From the NCBI GenBank assembly GCA_002778195.1, contig PCDI01000001.1, forward strand, positions 4,241,869-4,305,868: a stretch of 64,000 bases of DNA, written 5' to 3'. Positions 61,360-64,000 of the stretch are shown here, piece by piece; position 1 is the stretch's first letter; each line of letters begins with the position of its first letter. The notes beneath the pieces are model-generated. The model searched no databases. It had not been told where the DNA came from and worked only from the letters and a program-made list of their open reading frames with translations. Made by a program: the position numbers and the translations under genes. Source of the DNA: Raffaelea ambrosiae (Eukaryota; Ascomycota; Sordariomycetes; Ophiostomatales; Ophiostomataceae).

Positions 61360-64000
61360 TCAGGCATCCCCTTGCGTCGCCACATATGCATGGTAGCTCC
61401 CCGTCGCCCTGGGCGTGAACGCGGGAATCTTCCACGGGTTGGTCACCTCGATGCCCATGGGATCCTGTGTCACCCCGTTGTCTTTGTTGTCGTCGCCGTC
61501 CTCCTCCTCCCCTTCTACTCCCCAGCCACCACCACCCGGCGTGTGCACCACGCACCGGTCCCCGGCCGCCATGTCGACCTGGCCCCGCGGGCCCAGGTTC
61601 ATCCACGTCTCCTCCTTGGTCTCCGGGTCCACCTGCACCCAGTAGTTCGCCCCCGGCTGGCCCGGCTCGCCGCCTGCCATGCCGTACGGCCGGTGCACCC
61701 GCCGCTCGGTGACCAGGTTGAACATGAGCGGCACGCGGCACTCAAAGTCGCGCACGACGCCGTTGCCGCCGCGCCACCGGCCGCGCCCGCCGCTGCCCTC
61801 CCGGATGGCAAACGCCCGCACGATCACGGGGAAGCGCTTCTCGATGATCTCCACGTCGGTCGTGCGCGTGTTGGTCATGTGGACCTGCACGCCGCTGGCG
61901 CCGTGCCAGCCCGGGCCGGCGCCGGCGCCGCCGCAGATGGTCTCGCCGTACTGGTAGGCCAGCGGGCCGGCGCCGCTGCTGCTGCTGCTGCTGCCGGGCA
62001 CCCGGCGGCGACGGCCGAACAGGCCGAAGCAGTTCATGTCGCCCTGCGACGCGGCCATGGCGCGGAAGGCCTTGAGCAGCAGGTCGGCCAGGCGCTGGGA
62101 GGTCTGCGTGTTGCCGGCGCAGACGGCGCGGCCGGGCGAGGCGTTCAAAAAGGTCTTGGGGGGCAGGATGATGCGGGTCGGCGCCAGACAGCCCTGGTTG
62201 AGGGGGATGTCGGCGCCGATGAGCAGGCGCAGCACGTAGATGAGCGCCGAGTAGGTGATGGCGGGCGGCGCGTTCATGTTGGCGTGCATCTCGCACGTGG
62301 TGCCGGTAAAGTCAAAGGTGCCGAAGCCGGTCGCGTCAATGGCAATGGCCACGCGCATGATGGACCCGTTGTCGAGGTAGTCCTCGGCGCGCAGGACGGT
62401 GCCGGCGCCGAACCGCCGGCGCACGCTCTGCAGGTACGCGCGCACCGCGCTCTCGGCGGTCTTCTGGATCTGCCCCATGTAGAACTGCACCACGCGGCGG
62501 CCGTACTCGGCCATGAGCGCCTCGATCAGCAGCCGGCCCTTGTTGTTGGCAGCGATCTGCGCGTGCAGGTCCGAGATGTTCTCCGCGGGCCGGCGCGCCG
62601 ACGCGCAGCCCGGGTAGTCGCCTGGTTTGCGCAGGATCTCGCGGATGCCGGCCTCGTCGAACGCGTCGTTGCGCACCAAAAAGAACGACTTGATCGCCGC
62701 GCCCTCGTGCCACAGCGCCGTCGAGTTCGGGTTCATGGACGTGCCGCCGAGGCCGCCAATGTCCGAGTGGTGGCCGCGCGACGCCGTGAAGAAGCAGATG
62801 TCGGTGCCCGTCGCGTCGAACACGGGCGTGATGACCGTAATGTCCGGCAGGTGCGTGCCGCCGGCCTCGGGGTGGTTCGACACCAGCACGTCGCCGGGCC
62901 GCAGCGCGTCGCCGTGCCGCGCCAGCTGGTACTGGACGGCGTAGCTCATGCTGCCCAGGTGGACCGGCACGTGGGGGGCGTTGGCCACCAGGTCGCCCGT
63001 GGGGCCGAAGATGGCACACGAGTAGTCCAGGCGCTCCTTGATGTTGAGCGACAGGCTGGTCCGCTGCAGCGTGCGGCCCATCTGCTCGGCAATGCCCATG
63101 AAGCGGTGGCCAAACACCGACAGCTTGATGGGGTCGACGACCGGCGCCGCCGCCGCCTTGTCAGCGGCCGTGGCAGCCGCAGCCGGAGCCAGTGCGTCGA
63201 CCGAGGCCGGGGGGGCGGCCAGGTCGATGATGACGTGCGACGTGAGGATGGACGCCTGGGCGTCCGGCACCACGACAATGGTCTGTGTCTTGTCGATGAT
63301 CATGGCCGGGCCGGCAATGGTGCAGCCATACGGCAGGTCGTCCAGGAGGAAGACGGGGATCATGGTGTAGCCCGTCGAGGCAAAGTAGACCTTGGTCTGG
63401 GGGTGTGAGTCAAGCATCCAACACCAAGCAAATAGAAAAGAAAAAGAACAAAAAAAAAAAAAGAAGACGTTTAGCGCAACCGTACCTCCTCGATCGCGTC
63501 GGCGGCCCGGACCGGCTGGAAGCCGTCCATGCCGGCCATCTCGCGCACCAGCCGCTCGTTGTGCACGGCCGACTCGCCGCTGGCGCCGATGCCGCGCACC
63601 CGCACGTCGTCGACGAGCACGTCGCGCTCCGGCGGGAACACAAACGACAGCTCGCGCTGGTGCTCGCGCTCAAACGCGGCGCGGTAGTCGCCGTCGGCGG
63701 GGGCGCGCACCATGATGTGCGTCTCGGTGCCGCGGTAGCGCATGTGCAGGTACGGCTCGCAGCGGATGTCGGCGGCGCGGATGCCCTGCGCCCGGAGGGC
63801 CGCCCGCACGCGCGCCTCCAGCACGGCGTGCACGGCGGCCAGGCGGGGGCGCGCGGCCGCCCCGTACACCTCGCTGCTCGGCTCCTGCGCCTCGTGCACG
63901 ACCTCGGCCAGCGCCAGGCCGTACGCCGACAGGATGCTCGACCGGCGGTGCACCAGCACGCGCCGGATGCCCAGCTGGCGCGCCAGATCGCAGGCGTGCT
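61360..64000 (-). CDS. OXP1: 5-oxoprolinase / hydantoinase A-B type enzyme, partial
   Basis: The 3' part of a large gene: exon pieces 64000-63486 and 63396-61360. The 5' end lies beyond the window edge. The intron (63397-63485) has a GTACGG donor and a CCCAG acceptor, joining DAIEE to TKVYFAS in phase 0. The N-terminal piece is the end of the HyuA-type domain (LARQLGIRRVLVHRRSS, PYLHMRYRGTETH). Residues of the last exon from about DPIKLSVFGHRFMGIAEQMG onward are the HyuB domain (NIKERLDYSCAIF, HVPVHLGSM, GDVLVSNHPEAGGTHLPD). Family knowledge: fused fungal HyuA-HyuB enzymes are ATP-dependent 5-oxoprolinases of the glutathione cycle, or hydantoinases. Ala-rich loops and a GSSSSSSGAGP stretch are insertions. 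The start cannot be seen. Confidence 0.88.

Noticed and set aside
60552..61391. 279-codon minus-strand ORF next to the oxoprolinase
   Set aside because: It overlaps the oxoprolinase 3' end in another frame and has no protein-like pattern.

Overview
This window is nuclear DNA of a filamentous ascomycete. Introns are short (about 60 to 150 bp) with GTANGT or GTGAGT donors, CTAAC or CTGAC branch points and nearby AG acceptors. Coding DNA is GC-rich and spacers are poorer in GC. Poly-Gln and Ala-rich expansions are common. The gene set (CUL3, KMT6-type SET protein, Pil1-type eisosome protein, RAD2/XPG, PEX13, NCS1 permease) fits a Sordariomycete. An Ophiostomatales/Sporothrix-like origin is possible but is only an inference from gene style. 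No virus, transposon, CRISPR array, rRNA or tRNA was recognised. There is one assembly gap of 150 N at 18822-18971.

Layout, left to right. (1) 0-20 kb is housekeeping: a CwfJ/Drn1-type lariat-debranching cofactor (-) diverges from the giant UTP20 ribosome-biogenesis gene (+). These are followed by the mitochondrial zinc-finger protein ZIM17 (-), a small unrecognised two-exon gene that standard single-ORF reading misses (+), cullin-3 (+), and a small secreted 12-cysteine protein (+) that starts only 7 bp after the gap. (2) 20-36 kb holds a very large KMT6/EZH2-type H3K27 methyltransferase (-, 2132 aa, one exon), an eisosome core protein (+, five exons), an Sm-like NAA38-type subunit (-), and the XPG/RAD2 repair nuclease (+). 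(3) 36-43 kb holds PEX13 (+, three exons) and an NCS1 purine-cytosine permease (-, three exons). (4) 42.6-49.1 kb is a 6.5 kb stretch with no convincing gene. (5) 49-64 kb is more accessory and all on the minus strand: a secreted SGNH/GDSL esterase, a cytochrome P450, a small two-helix membrane protein, a ferric-reductase-type flavocytochrome, and the 3' part of a 5-oxoprolinase/hydantoinase gene that runs off the right edge.

There is no operon-like unit. The genes are independent, but the arrangement implies shared promoters: the Drn1/UTP20, ZIM17/small gene/CUL3, KMT6/PIL1 and NAA38/RAD2 pairs are divergent. I reconstructed splice junctions by keeping frame and matching donor, branch point and acceptor signals, so exon ends are stated for each spliced gene.

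The most interesting points are the hidden small gene before CUL3, the CUL3 intron that splits the predicted neddylation lysine codon and whose branch point supplies a stop codon if the intron is retained, the 90-bp PEX13 intron that is open in frame and would add a hydrophobic segment, the expanded KMT6, and the cysteine-rich secreted protein beside the gap. I found no clear multi-gene novel system.
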